Positions 43,430-57,990 of a stretch of DNA of 64,000 bases are shown piece after piece. The notes below the pieces were generated by a model, which was not told where the DNA came from, did not search any database, and saw only the letters and a list, made by a program, of their open reading frames with translations. A program made the position numbers and the translations under genes. The DNA comes from Steinernema hermaphroditum (taxonomy: Eukaryota > Nematoda > Chromadorea > Rhabditida > Steinernematidae), in contig CM059622.1 of assembly GCA_030435675.1 (NCBI GenBank), positions 13,826,001 to 13,890,000 of the forward strand. Reading direction: 5' to 3'. Numbering within the stretch: the stretch's first letter is position 1; each line of letters opens with the position of its first letter.

Positions 43430-44235
43430 GAAGCGGGCGTCTCACTATAAGCGCGCAGACCGAAACTCTCGAGTGGGGCCAGAGCTGTTTGTTTACCCGA
43501 TTTCGGCGATCCTCGGAAGTGTCGAGTAGTGACTCAACTCGCCGGCACTTGTGGTTCGCGGTGTCAGTGGCGGAGGAGGCGCGTCTCTAAACCGATCTGC
43601 GTTCAACCGAGCCTAAGCCAGACGGCGCTTACTGTTCCGGGAGGTCCGTGTAGCTGGCGGAGGTTGTCCTCATCTCACTGAAACTCTATTAGACTAATGG
43701 ATTTCCGGCGCCCGGCTACCTCTTAGTCCGCGTGCGTTTCGCTTTGATGAATCGCGCCTTTTGGTCATTTGGCGTGACGATGAGATATCCCTCGTTTTCC
43801 GCCGATGTGGAGGGCCTAGAAGGGCGCTGATTCAGGGAACGCTGATTCAAAGAACACTCATTCCGACGGCCAGTGGCTGATTTCTCTTCGATCACGCAAT
43901 CGATCATCGCAAAACAGTGCGAGATGCGTCACTGACATCGACCATAATTGATATGATTACCTTTCGTCTATGGGTCTCTGCTGGGATCGGCTCGGTTTCC
44001 GCGTGCGAGGCAACGTGTGTGAGGGTTGCTGCTCGAAGGAGACCATTTCTGAACGAGGCCCCCTGTCACAAAACGATAGATCCATCGAATGTGTCGTTTA
44101 CCCCCAAAGGAAGGTACATCCATAAAATTCGCGCCAAAACATCACGAGTCCGCAGGAAATAAGAAGAAATACTTATTAATTGTGCGCCGATGACTCATTC
44201 GAATCAAAAAAGGAAAACAGCAAAAACAAGTCCAC
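43430..44235. other. Upstream region; short frames only
   Basis: A GC-rich promoter-like stretch (43440-43680) lies above the membrane-protein gene. A 63-residue minus-strand frame (43907-43716) with an SLNQRSLNQRP repeat has coding-like codons but no other support. Confidence 0.35.
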
Positions 44236-44236
44236 A

Positions 44237-44422
44237 CTACAGCGAGAAGCGCCGGCTGACCATCGGCACGGCGAAGACGTCGCCAAATGGAACGGATCCG
44301 GGAGCAAACAAATACGCGTCGGCTGTCGCCGGTGATAGTAGGAGAGCGCCGATCGATCCGACGACGTGAATCAGCGCGAAAGGCCGTGCTTTGCTTATAA
44401 GGCGACGCAGAGCAGCGGGCAT
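44237..44422 (-). CDS. Possible small secreted or membrane peptide, 61 residues
   Basis: From ATG 44422 the frame begins MPAALRRLISKARPFALIHV and continues with VGSIGALLLSPATADAYLF, a hydrophobic stretch after basic residues, consistent with a mitochondrial or secretory targeting sequence. It ends PMVSRRFSL. Codon use is GC-rich and coding-like. No family is recognised and no intron is present. Confidence 0.4.
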   Translation of the reverse strand: MPAALRRLISKARPFALIHVVGSIGALLLSPATADAYLFAPGSVPFGDVFAVPMVSRRFSL

Positions 44423-44424
44423 GA

Positions 44425-45385
44425 CTGATGAGCGTCGAAAGAAAACAGTCGCGGCCCGACGCCGATTTGAATAAACAAAAGGGAAGTTGACGTTAAACTG
44501 AACGGAGACGCGTGCTGGTGGCGTCCATTAGCCAGCGAATCTATAGCCAGCTGCTTCTGAGTCAAAGGTTCGTCCATTAGCGAGCAGATCTGTCGCCAGA
44601 TGCTTCTGAAGGAGTACAGTCCGATCAAGCCAGGAAAGGTTATGACTGTCCGTGTGAAAGAACATAGGAAACAAGCGTTATCAGTGACTAAAGTGGACGG
44701 CTTTAAAGTAGGAAATAGCATGCACTGTGTCATTCTCCCATCGTACAGAAGGAATTCACATGGTCAAAGGTTACGATACCTCATCGTTCCCCCCGATACG
44801 TGCTTTGATAAAAGAACATATACTGTCTGTTCACTCCAGAGAGCACAAAGCCGATCCTGAGTCATGCACATCCGCATCAGAATGGAATGGATTGTTTTGA
44901 ATATTGAGAAGACTGGCTTTTAGAAGTTACAGAAAAAGTTTCACAATCGTCCTTCGTAATCAAGCACGTTGAAAAGCTGAGCATTGCCTTTTAAGGAAGT
45001 ACCGCCTTATCAACTTTTAACTGACTAACAAAGGGTCCGTACGCAAATACGCTCAAAAGCGTAAATTATTTCGGAAATAAAGGAACAAATACGAACAGTA
45101 GAGCAGCTTAAAATTACACACCTCTTATCATACGATGACATAGAAAAACTGAATCAACGACTTTCGATGAATTAGTATTTCCGGAATGGCTTTGGTCACG
45201 AAGCTCTGACTTTACATGATAAGGTTGAAGTTCTGATGACTTCCAGCAGCTGTGCCTGGACTTTATTTCATAAATCAATCGATGCCCGAGAGTTTAAGCC
45301 AGGACTCCAAATTTGGGGTTTGATTGTCTTACATACTTACTTGTTACATGATGGTGCACCTACGCTCATTATATTGCAAATAAAT
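44425..45385. other. Intergenic, no supported gene
   Basis: A short direct repeat ('cgtccattagc', 'ccagctgcttctga' / 'ccagatgcttctga') lies at 44520-44610. Nothing else is recognisable. Confidence 0.4.
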
Positions 45386-45386
45386 T

Positions 45387-45747
45387 CTAATTCTTAGAGC
45401 GTGTTCCCGGTTTTGAGGCAAGATTAAGTTCAAAATAGGTACTGAAATGAGTTTAACACGAACGAACGAAGTAGCCACCTAGCACCAAACTATGATGTAA
45501 ACAAATCCGTATACCTAGCGTTGAGCGCCAGATTTCTGTTTCCTTTTGGCTGGATTCTAGCTTGAGTAAAGAAACCTGAAAGGAATAAATAAGAGTGATG
45601 CGAGGTAAGACCTCTCCGATCGATGTAAGCGTCAGATTCCGTTTTTGCTGGGGTCCTCTCTAAATCGGTGATCTTCTGGCAGTCTAATTCATTCCGGACA
45701 GCAGTCAGGCTCTCGGCAGTTCCATCCCTCATGTTGTCACCGTACAT
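45387..45747 (-). CDS. Possible three-exon small protein
   Basis: ATG 45747 opens MYGDNMRDGTAESLTAVRNE. After two short introns (donors 'gtctta' and 'gtatac', acceptors 'ctttcag' and 'atttcag') the frame would continue GFFTQARIQPKGNRNLALNA and end with stop 45387. The total is about 95 hydrophilic residues. The splice signals are plausible but the first donor is weak, and no family is known. Confidence 0.25.
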
Positions 45748-45749
45748 TC

Positions 45750-46415
45750 ATCAATAAGCAGCCCAATCCGGAAAGTACATACTCGATTTCGGCTGAACTC
45801 GAAAAGCCAAGGAACGTGTTCCATGTCATCAGTAGATGAATGAAGTTCAAGTTACAGAAGTGCATGAAATTGAACGCCATGTGTGAACGAAATGCGACTT
45901 AAGTAGTCATTATTTTCCTGTATCACTTCTCACGACCTCCCCCTTTGGAAACCGCTAATGTGGAGAAGTATTTTCGTGCCAAGGCCAACAGCCAGGACAT
46001 CTTCGCTTTGTTCTTCTCTCCAGTGTTGGTAATGACTCATTAAAAAGCAAAACAACAAAGCTCGTGGCTACACCAAAACGAAAGACGCAATCAATCAGCA
46101 ACCTTTCGATCCATTGGTTCTTTCGGTTTCCGAATCATTTATTTTACACTGTGTGAGCGTGGTCAACACCTGCGGGTAATTGACTGCGATCGCAAATGTG
46201 AATCAACTAACAAGTTTTTGCAGCTCACTACGTCCCGCCACAAACAAATCGAAGGAGTATTACACTAGTCTCTTGAAAAACCGTTTGATGAATCATTATA
46301 TGGTAAACGAGCTTTGTTCGGGCGCATTGATGGGCACTATGGACTCTGGCATCTCTTTTATTGACTGTTTTATTGCAGGTAATTGAATCTAATACTAAGG
46401 TATAATCTACAGTTA
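45750..46415. other. Intergenic, no supported gene
   Basis: No exon, RNA gene or repeat recognised. The amylase 3' end lies just below. Confidence 0.45.
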
Positions 46416-46418
46416 TAT

Positions 46419-49400
46419 TCACAGAGCATTGATGATGCAGCTCCCTTGTCCCCACTCGAAAACATTCACCATTCCACACTTTGCCATGTGGTTCTTCGAG
46501 TTGCGGATTGGCGACTCCGATGCTCCCGAGCCTGTGCATTGCTCTTGGTGGATATCCGCCTCCCAGCCATCTCCAGGATACATAAAGCCCTAGAAGAAGC
46601 ATATGGTGCGTGATAACCAGCAGTGGGTACCTTCAACTCAAACCATCCATTATCGGTCTTGTCGCAGTTCATCTTCATCTCCACCATCCAATATCCAGGG
46701 CCGAAGGTGTTCAAAGGCTGGTACTCGGGCGCAGTTCGGTCGTTTGTGGTGTAGATCAAAGGTGTTCCCTGAGCCTGAAGCCCGTCGTGGGTACCTTGGC
46801 GCCTCTCGGCTCCCTCGAAATCGAGATAGAGATCGTTCTCCTTCCACGAGAGGTACTCGGCAAAGATGAAGCTGACATTGGTGGCGTGAGCGATGTCAAT
46901 GGCGCAGGGGTCAGTGGACTGCTGGTAGGGCCCGTAGGAACATGCGGCGACTTGAGTGTCGCCACCTCTGATGAAGATGTTCTGGCCCGGATAGGTGTTC
47001 TTCTTCAGGAAAACAACGGTATTTTTCCATGACGAAGGAGTGCTAGGGGGTGTGGGGATTCCCTGAATCCTGGATCCCAGATGGAAAGCCACGACCGATT
47101 TTCCAGGGACCGAGAATGACGCCTTTCCGTTCGAGTCTACAGTAATCTTTGTTCCTGTGCAGGAACGGCCACGGAGAGATCCCTTGAAAACGTCACAGTA
47201 ATCGCCTGCAGGGAGAGTCGTGTCGATGTCCCTGGAAGTGGAAGTGATGCATGGTTCAAATTCTTCAGTTCCTGTTATTTTTGATTTTTGAATGCAAAAT
47301 GAACCGGAAAAGCCAGAACTTCGGCTTTCAAACTTAACATTGGGCATCTATGCATATCTAAAAAAGCAAAATCCAAACATAGAACTATCGAAAAGATGTG
47401 AAAATTAGACGCGCCGAAATCCCCCAGGACCTTTTAGATGGCTTCGTCATAGTAAACTGAATGTCAGCCGATAATTTAAAGACATGCATCAAAGCTGGTT
47501 TCCACAGATTCAGCTTCAATGGGCACACTATTTGACTGTATTATTCCAAAATACCAGCGGCCCACGATCACTCTAGGCATACTTAAAAGGGTATGTTATT
47601 CAGTTCGATGTGGACTAAAAGATGACAAATTTTGACAGTGTATAGATCTACATAAATAAATGAACTTCCTAGGCTCACAACTTCGCAAAAACCTCTGTGT
47701 TTGAATACCGTCGCCTAAGAGCTCGAACATGTAAACGCGTTGAATACTGGGTGGTCATTCCACTTACGTGCCTAAACCCTTAGTGCTTTTCGCAGATGCA
47801 AAATCGCCGTAGAAAGAATAGGAACTAACAGGGGGGAATACTCCAGAAAGGTGATCTTTTTAAAGTTTAAAGCCTTTATAGCCCTTCAAGGAGAGTAGAC
47901 GAAACTCTCTTCCTCGGTAGAATCGAGAAAAGTGGATAGGTCTATTTTCAGTTAAAGTTGATTTTTAATTAAAGAGTGCGCATCAGCTACTCGACCATGA
48001 CCACCACCAAACATTGAAATGCACCGTCACCAAAAATGCTTTCTCAAAACTGCGACACTTACTGCATATGTTGTTGATCCTGTCCGTTGTTTAGAGCGAA
48101 ATATCCCTTTCCATCCCTGGCGAATCTAAGCACCCCGTTCTCGGAAACCACTTCCGCTGGAGCCGCTCCGTGTGTTTGGTGACGGAACTCCGCCATGTTG
48201 CGGATCTCTGGCCACCGATGTTCGCACACCCATCCCGATGAGTCAAGGCAAGTGCCAGTGGAGCCGGTAAAGGATGGACTCTTCGTCTGAAGGATATCAA
48301 TAGAATAACTCCATAAGAGAGGGACTGACCGCGTATCCTGTGAATTTGCCCATATTGGGCGGTCCCTGGTCATGACCGTTAAAGGCGTAGCTGCTCATGA
48401 CGCGAGCGTAGCCGTAGCTCCAGGCCAGCATGTACGCCACCCCCAGTTTATAGTCATTTCCATTTTTGTAAGTCAGAACATAGGGGAACTGATCTCTCTG
48501 ATTGTCATGGTTGTCGATAAAGCTCAGCACATCATGGTCCTCTTCGTTGCCATAGCCATAGCCGGGCGCCAGCTGGCCAAGAACTCCAAGGTCCGAATGG
48601 CCCCAAATAGCCTGAGCAACGGCCGATCCAAAGTTGAAGTTCGTGTATCTTCCAATGTTGAGATAGTCCGTCACCTTCACGGCCTCTCCACCACGATCGA
48701 TCACTTCATGGACGGCGAAAGCTTTCTGGTTGGAGCCGAAGATGTCGCTTCTGAGGAAATCGAGTCCGTCGAGAAGCTCTTCCAGGTCATGAGGCCACAT
48801 GTGCTTCGAAGCGTCGAAGCGGAAGCCGGCCACTCCGTAGGAGATCAGTTTGTTCAAGTAGGCCTGCATGATCTTGCGGACAGATGGACTGCCTTGGTTA
48901 AGGTCGATGAGTCCGACTAGGCGACATTCCTTCACCTAGAACAACGTAGGCTTCAAGAAGTTGCACAAAAGATGAGTCTGAAGTGATCGAATAATGTCAT
49001 TCAGGGGATTATGCCAGCCACAATCTATTCCATTAGCATCCATGTTTATCAGTCACAAAGTGATCATATCGTGTTGATCTTGAACCTAACCAATAGTGTT
49101 TGAAACTGCGCTCAAAATAGAAATAAGTCTTTCGGCACAAATCGGCACAACTTCCAGAGATAAGAGCACGTTCACGTGTACATGCGCTCATCTTTAATCT
49201 CTGAAAACCTACGTTGTAAGCGCTGTTTTGATAGTCCGATCCTCCGATATCATGATTGCAGCGGACATCGTTGGTGTCGCCTTGGCCATACGGTACTCCG
49301 GGGAACCATTCGTGACCGGCTCTTGCGTCGAAATCGGATGTTCCAGAGGAATTGACGTTGTTGACTCCTTTCTGCTGGCCAATCCCGACCATGTGGTTGA

Positions 49401-50349
49401 GCACGACATCCACCACTATTCTGGAAATGAAGAACATCAGAGTTCATGTTAGGTTACGGGTATTCAATACGTACACCATGCTTCTGGCAGTTAGAAGATT
49501 AGAAAATGTTCCAAGTGGTCACCAACTCAAAGTTGCCTGGGTATGTAACATGTGTCATTGTTAACTGGCCTCTCGATGACCGTGAAGCTCTGCATCTCAT
49601 CTACTCGCTGTTGGTCTCCTTAACCCCTTGTCCTTCTCAACCAACTAGAAATGTTAATTTACACAAAGAGTTCAATGGTCATTTCCATTTCTATCGGTAG
49701 GGTTCACGAGGAGGAGTGCCTTTCACAGCTGAGGACTAACCGTATGTGGTTCGCACCAAAGCTGGCTCGAACACCAAAGCTGGTTCACACCAAAGCTGGC
49801 TATCTCATTTCTGAGGTGGCCACTCGATGAATCGTACACCATTCAAATGAAAAGCTATACTGCATAGTATAAGGAGGGAAGTAAGTGTTCCTGACAGAAC
49901 AGTAACCCATTTGCCTCAAGCACTACACACTATGAACTTGCGGGATGCCCATTTTCAAGTCACTAATCCAATAGTTACTGGGCTAATATTTGAGTCAAAA
50001 ACTCTTCCACTGACCTCACACCGACGCGATTACACCTCTCCACCATCTCCTTGAACTCCTGCTCGTTTCCACTTCGACTGTTCAGCTGGTAGCTGACAGG
50101 CTGGTACCTCACGTACCACGGCACATCGTCGTTGACGTAGAGCATGATGTGCTCGTTGGCCGGCGAGACCTGCACGGCCCCGAATCCGAAATGCTGCAAG
50201 TAGTCTTCGCACTCCTTGGCCACATCCTTCCACTTCCACTCGAAGAGATGCACCAGCGTCTGCCGATCGGCCAACGTCTGTGTTTTGTCGTACCAATAGG
50301 GATTGGCGCCAGCCGAGGCGAACAGCAGCAACAAGGAAATCAATATCAT
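46419..50349 (-). CDS. Alpha-amylase (GH13) with C-terminal bacterial-type module
   Basis: The enzyme hydrolyses internal alpha-1,4 bonds of starch and glycogen, probably in the gut lumen. Exon 1 (50349-50015) has signal peptide [15 protein letters not shown], then LVHLFEWKW. Exon 2 (49420-49213) has [11 protein letters not shown]. Later exons show [12 protein letters not shown] (nucleophile Asp), AVHEVID (acid/base Glu) and [10 protein letters not shown] (third Asp). The Arg of the first and last motifs are chloride ligands in animal amylases. [13 protein letters not shown] and [10 protein letters not shown] continue the animal pattern to about 47060. A further module follows: [40 protein letters not shown], then [15 protein letters not shown] to the stop at 46419. 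This extension resembles the C-terminal domain of some bacterial alpha-amylases. A large intron (about 47230-48058) precedes it. Confidence 0.93.
49752..49803 (+). repeat. Short tandem repeat in amylase intron
   Basis: The words 'caccaaagctggctcgaa', 'caccaaagctggttca' and 'caccaaagctggctat' are three tandem copies of about 16 bp. Confidence 0.8.
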
Positions 50350-50369
50350 GTCAACAGCGCCGACGACTT

Positions 50370-50395
50370 TTGATAAGAAGTCGGCCGCTCTTATA
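50370..50395 (-). promoter_or_regulatory. GATA motif and TATA-like box upstream of amylase
   Basis: 'ttgataagaag' (50370-50380) contains TGATAAG, the site class bound by intestinal GATA factors in nematodes, and the minus strand reads 'tataag' at about 50389-50394. Both are within 50 bp of the amylase ATG. Intestinal control is an inference from the enzyme and the motif. Confidence 0.4.
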
Positions 50396-50399
50396 TCAC

Positions 50400-50830
50400 C
50401 TATCTTCGGTGCCCTTGAGGCGTGCACTTCGAGACTCTCGGGATGTGACGCACATGATACCGGAATGTGCTTCATGTGGGAAGTCTTCCGGCTGTGTTTG
50501 GAGATCGGTGATTAAGTAGATTGGCAAACAAAGACCCTTTGTGGACATAGCCAAGGATGGGAGATCATCGAGTCCATCGCCCTTTGGACTGTCTGCGTCT
50601 GCAGCAGCACGTGTTGTAAACCATAGACGTCTGCACAAGTTAGACATACAATTTAGACACTACATAGACGTCCCCACCCGATGAAGTTAGACACCACAAC
50701 CATAGACTGTCTCATCCGAATACACGAAAAATCGCGTCTATTGTACATCTTCACCGACAACGTAAACAAGAAAAAATCTGCGAACAGTACAAGTATCAGA
50801 TAATTAAAGTTGAATTCTCAGAAAAATAGG
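50400..50830. other. Intergenic between amylase and spt-16
   Basis: This stretch holds the amylase upstream region and the spt-16 3' flank. Words such as 'agacgtc' and 'gttagac' recur at 50620-50700. No gene is supported. Confidence 0.5.
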
Positions 50831-50832
50831 AT

Positions 50833-54300
<3,468 letters not shown>

Positions 54301-54304
54301 CTTT

Positions 54305-55200
54305 GAGTAGCGAACTGCAATGAGAACGATGATACAAATGGTGGTTACGTTCGTGTTACACGAATGTGAGAATACGCGCGCGAACGACCATTTTCACATC
54401 AGTGATAACATCTGGATGCGACAAATGAAAAACTTAACGAAGAGCACCGGATTGGATACAGCCCAGGTATCTAGAAGCGTCCTCAACTCAAGATATTGAT
54501 TTTCTCGCTTCCCTAAGGCGGCTAAATCTCACAAATCTGCGCGAAACCGAGCTGATTCACGCGCAAAAGAGGTCTCTACCCCGTGAATGACGCTAATGGT
54601 CTACAGCAACTTTGCATCCAGAAGCTTCCAAAACTTCCAACTTATTTGGACTGCCCCGTACGGTATACACCTAAGAATCAATATCTGCACTTTTTTTGTC
54701 AGGAAAAATCGGTTTGTGCAACCAGAAACACTAAATACCGACTATGGACGCTCAGGGGTGTAATTTCGCGCTAGAAACAGAGCTCAAACGAAGCACGACC
54801 GCTCTCTACATCGAAAGACTTGAAGAATGACATCTTTTGCTACAACCCTAACCGAAAATCGATAGAGAAACGGATCAAAACTCCGTACAGAAATGACAAA
54901 ATGCGAAAAACGCTTAAAATGAGTGTTTTGGACCGAAATTTTGAATTTCCGCAATTCACCCGTGGCCAAGACGGCCATACATCTCAAATATCCTGAAAAA
55001 GTTCACAAAAATAGAAAATTACGAAATAAAACGACGACAACACGCGCAACAGTGCGCGCGAGCGGCGTCTACCGATTCACTTGAAGTGTGTGAATTTCGC
55101 GCGTTACCGTATCTCGTGAGTAATTTTCGCGAGAGAACCAAACGAGACTTCGAAGGCAACAATCGCTTCTCGTTGACTGGTAAGCGGTTAGGCCACTAGG
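54305..55200. other. Intergenic upstream of spt-16
   Basis: AT-rich with 'tttcgcgcg'-type words near 54760 and 55090. No coding exon or RNA gene is seen before the tRNA-Tyr. Confidence 0.5.
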
Positions 55201-55208
55201 CGAAGTGT

Positions 55209-55293
55209 CCAACCATAGCTCAGTTGGTAGAGCGGAGGACTGTAGTGTTGGTCAGAGATCCTTAGGTCGCTGGTTCGAATCCGGCTGGTTGGA
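55209..55293 (+). tRNA. tRNA-Tyr (GTA), intron-containing, copy 2
   Basis: Identical over all 85 nt, intron included, to 25475-25559. Flanks are unrelated, so the identity reflects recent duplication or gene conversion restricted to the tRNA. Confidence 0.95.
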
Positions 55294-55442
55294 ATCTTTT
55301 TCTGATGTTCATTTTGGGTATGTTGCTATGGAAACTAGCTTTTCTGCCAAAAGAGAAGTTGTTTTATCGAATTTATGTGATAGACATCATAGGATAACAC
55401 GACATACAAGCATATCTGATATGTGACAGAGATCGGATGAGA

Positions 55443-56345
55443 TCATTGGCCGAAGGTGATGGTCACGGGAAAGTAGTAGGGATCATGCGCCGCTTGCAAC
55501 GACATCCGCAGACCCGGCACTTGAGGATGCTCCCTGTCGTACATAGAGTGGAGACGCCAGTACTCTTGACGAACCACACGGCCGTAGATCTTCAATGTCT
55601 TGTAGCTCGGGCTCTTACTCGCCGTCCACTTGTTGCAGATGTGGCGCAATAAACTGGCGTCGGCCATGAAGGGCGGGAGCCTCTTGTACTCCATTATCAC
55701 CGTTTCCCAGTTGGACCCTCTGAGAAAGTTGCTCAGCGCCACGATTCCACGAGGCCCGATGTCGGAATGCTTGATTTCGAGGTTTCTGAGGTTGGGAGCC
55801 TGCATAAGATGGTAAAAGGTGTCGTCGGCGTGAATGGCGCCAGTGAACTTGATCGAGAGGCTCGTGAAGTTGGTGCCGATGAAGGAAGGGATCTTGGGGA
55901 TTCCGTGCGTGTGACAGTGGATTTTACAGCTGGGGAACTGCAGGACGACGCCGGGGGGAATCGCGATAGAATCGTTGGAGATGACGGGTTTAATCATCAG
56001 CTCGGCCATCAAATAGTTCGTCGGAAGCTCTTTGAGTTCGCGCAGGTGCCGGAACGTGCCGTCGTCCCTCTCAAGCACTTCGTGCAGCTGGATTCCTTGC
56101 GTCTCCTTGTTCCTGAGCTCGACGAGTGTTCCATAAAGCTGCTTGCGGGAGCAGAGGGTCTTCTTGGCGGCCGACAGCCAGTCACGAATTCCCAAGAAAG
56201 CGAGTTTAAGAACGGTGTCATTGGAGAGAAACTTCTGGATGTTGAGGAAGTCGGTGTATGTCAGGAAAGAGAACAGAAAGACCTCGGTCTTGGGGAGTTT
56301 AGTGGAGCTTTCGACATCCCGGTCGACATCTTGACCCCGTTTCAT
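55443..56345 (-). CDS. Orphan single-exon protein, 300 residues
   Basis: The frame is uninterrupted with strong coding character. After a basic start (MKRGQDVDRDVESSTKLPKT) the segment FLTYTDFLNIQKFLSNDT has the spacing of a degenerate F-box-like helix pair but lacks the LPxE motif. The C-terminal part has alternating strands (FTSLSIKFTGAIH; APNLRNLEIKHSD), like leucine-rich or FTH/FBA-type tails of nematode F-box proteins. That relation is only a guess. No signal peptide or membrane span. Confidence 0.75.
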   Translation of the reverse strand: MKRGQDVDRDVESSTKLPKTEVFLFSFLTYTDFLNIQKFLSNDTVLKLAFLGIRDWLSAAKKTLCSRKQLYGTLVELRNKETQGIQLHEVLERDDGTFRHLRELKELPTNYLMAELMIKPVISNDSIAIPPGVVLQFPSCKIHCHTHGIPKIPSFIGTNFTSLSIKFTGAIHADDTFYHLMQAPNLRNLEIKHSDIGPRGIVALSNFLRGSNWETVIMEYKRLPPFMADASLLRHICNKWTASKSPSYKTLKIYGRVVRQEYWRLHSMYDREHPQVPGLRMSLQAAHDPYYFPVTITFGQ

Positions 56346-56556
56346 GACTAACGGGTGAAAGCAACGCGTTTAAGTCGACGCGCTACTTCAAAACACACAG
56401 GCCACACGATGTGGGTGGTCCAGTGCCGAGCATAATGGCTTTATGAGACATGCCTACCTAATCAAAAATTGCATATCTAATAGAGTCTTGTAAAAATTTT
56501 GAAAGAAGCGAAAAGAAAATGACTGCAAAAAGTAACAGTTTACGTTGAAAAGGAAA

Positions 56557-56628
56557 TGCCCAAGGCAGGAATCGAACCTGCGTCGCCACGGCCACAACGT
56601 GGAGTACTAACCACTATACTACTTGGGC
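56557..56628 (-). tRNA. tRNA-His (GTG), copy 2
   Basis: Identical to 25669-25740. Again near a tRNA-Tyr (1.3 kb), though the spacing differs from the first pair. Confidence 0.95.
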
Positions 56629-56629
56629 C

Positions 56630-57450
56630 GATAGCTTGACGGATCGAAAGTGATTATGTACCTGAAAATTACCGAATCCCTCAGCAAAAGGACGCCATTT
56701 CCTCCAGCCTCCACGGAAGTAAAGAAAGAGTATGAGATTCCTTGATAGTGTATTGGCTTCTTCTATCTTCTACTGCGATGAGTGCTGCGAGCAACTGCAT
56801 TACGAAACAAACGCCGTTGGCCAACTGCCTCGTTTCTCCCTTTCCTCCAAATTGTTTACCGCTGCTCCGCGACGGTTGTTTTTGACTATGTTCCATAAAA
56901 GCGCAGTGTGCAACCACCCACATTGGGTGGTCCGAGGGTGTCCGGTTATTGGCATACGCCGGCACCGGCAACTTGACCACCGTTTTTGGTGTTTTGCACA
57001 AATTTTCATTGCGTGTGAGCAATAAAATAAGAACTTTGCTCACAAACTTTCGTTTTTATGAGTCACAGTCATGGGGCATCCCAGTCAACATTTTTCGTAA
57101 ACATGCTCTTGTCCTTCCGACGTGACTTTCCCTTAAACATCAAAGTTCGCGTCCCTGAAATTGAGTTTCCCTCTCGCGTAGGGAGGCCCAAATCTGGTCG
57201 CTGCCCACGAATGAGCATCGTCTGTCCTCCGTTTAATTCGCTCTTCTTTACGACTTCTGTTCAAACAGTGGCCAAGCTGTCCACACTATCTAACAGAAGC
57301 GCTCCCGCAACCTACGAAATAAAGTATTCAAACAAAGTTAGACTGAAACATCCAAAAGAACAAACACGAACTTCTTAACCGAGCTACCGTAGCCCTTAAT
57401 CCAACGCTGGACTTCTTACTTTTGGCCCTCGCTGGTATTAAACAATACGT
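56630..57450. other. Intergenic; possible decayed copy of the 57462 frame
   Basis: No intact gene is supported. At 57100-57260 the minus strand resembles 57500-57680 ('cttgtccttccgacgtgac' against 'cttgcccttccgccgtcac') but carries a stop in the matching frame. Confidence 0.4.
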
Positions 57451-57461
57451 TCTCCTCTTGT

Positions 57462-57762
57462 TTATCGGCGCATTTCGCAAACGCTAGACGGAACTTTGAG
57501 CCTTTCTCTAATCTCAATAAGTTTTTCAATCAACGCTTCTTGCCCTTCCGCCGTCACTTTTCGCCTTAAAAGTTTGATCTCCCCAAAATTCGTTTTCTCC
57601 CCCTCGAGCACCGCCAAAAAGTGTTCGGCCGTCGCCCTAACGGCAGCGAAAGTGCGGCGGCAATATCGTTCGTGTTCCAAAAATACACACTCGCGCGGCG
57701 TCTTCGGGGCGGCGGCGGAGCAGCGGTGGAGACGGCGCTTGCAGAGAGAGCAGCGGCAAGTT
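57462..57762 (-). CDS. Possible Cys-rich coding exon, opposite NDRG promoter
   Basis: A minus-strand frame of about 100 residues begins after a stop with TCRCSLCKRRLHRCSAAAPK. It continues as ECVFLEHERYCRRTFAAVRA, then AEHFLAVLEGEKTNFGEIKL and an amphipathic helix (EGQEALIEKLIEIRERL), ending at 57462. No ATG is in frame, so it would be a terminal exon of a spliced transcript. The Cys/His spacing hints at zinc binding but matches no family I know. It may be an old mobile-element or gene fragment. Confidence 0.35.
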
Positions 57763-57990
57763 TATGAGCGGTCGTGCGTCGCGCGGCGCTGCTTCATCCT
57801 GTCTACGTCTATTCTGTCCACCCGAGACGCGTCTGCTATATTACTTGTCCTCTCGTTTGCTACTCCGACCTTTCATTCTCGCTTCAGGATCAATCGATCT
57901 CGGTCGAGTTCCGTCACCGCCAGCCCGAGTCCCGCTGCCGTCTTTTCGCCGAATCTGAATTGAAGGACCGGCCGAAGAAGAGAAGCGAAA

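Noticed and set aside
48372..48920. 182-residue plus-strand frame
   Set aside because: Antisense shadow of a large amylase exon that contains the catalytic residues.
55767..56351. 194-residue plus-strand frame
   Set aside because: Antisense shadow of the 300-residue orphan gene, which has far better coding character.
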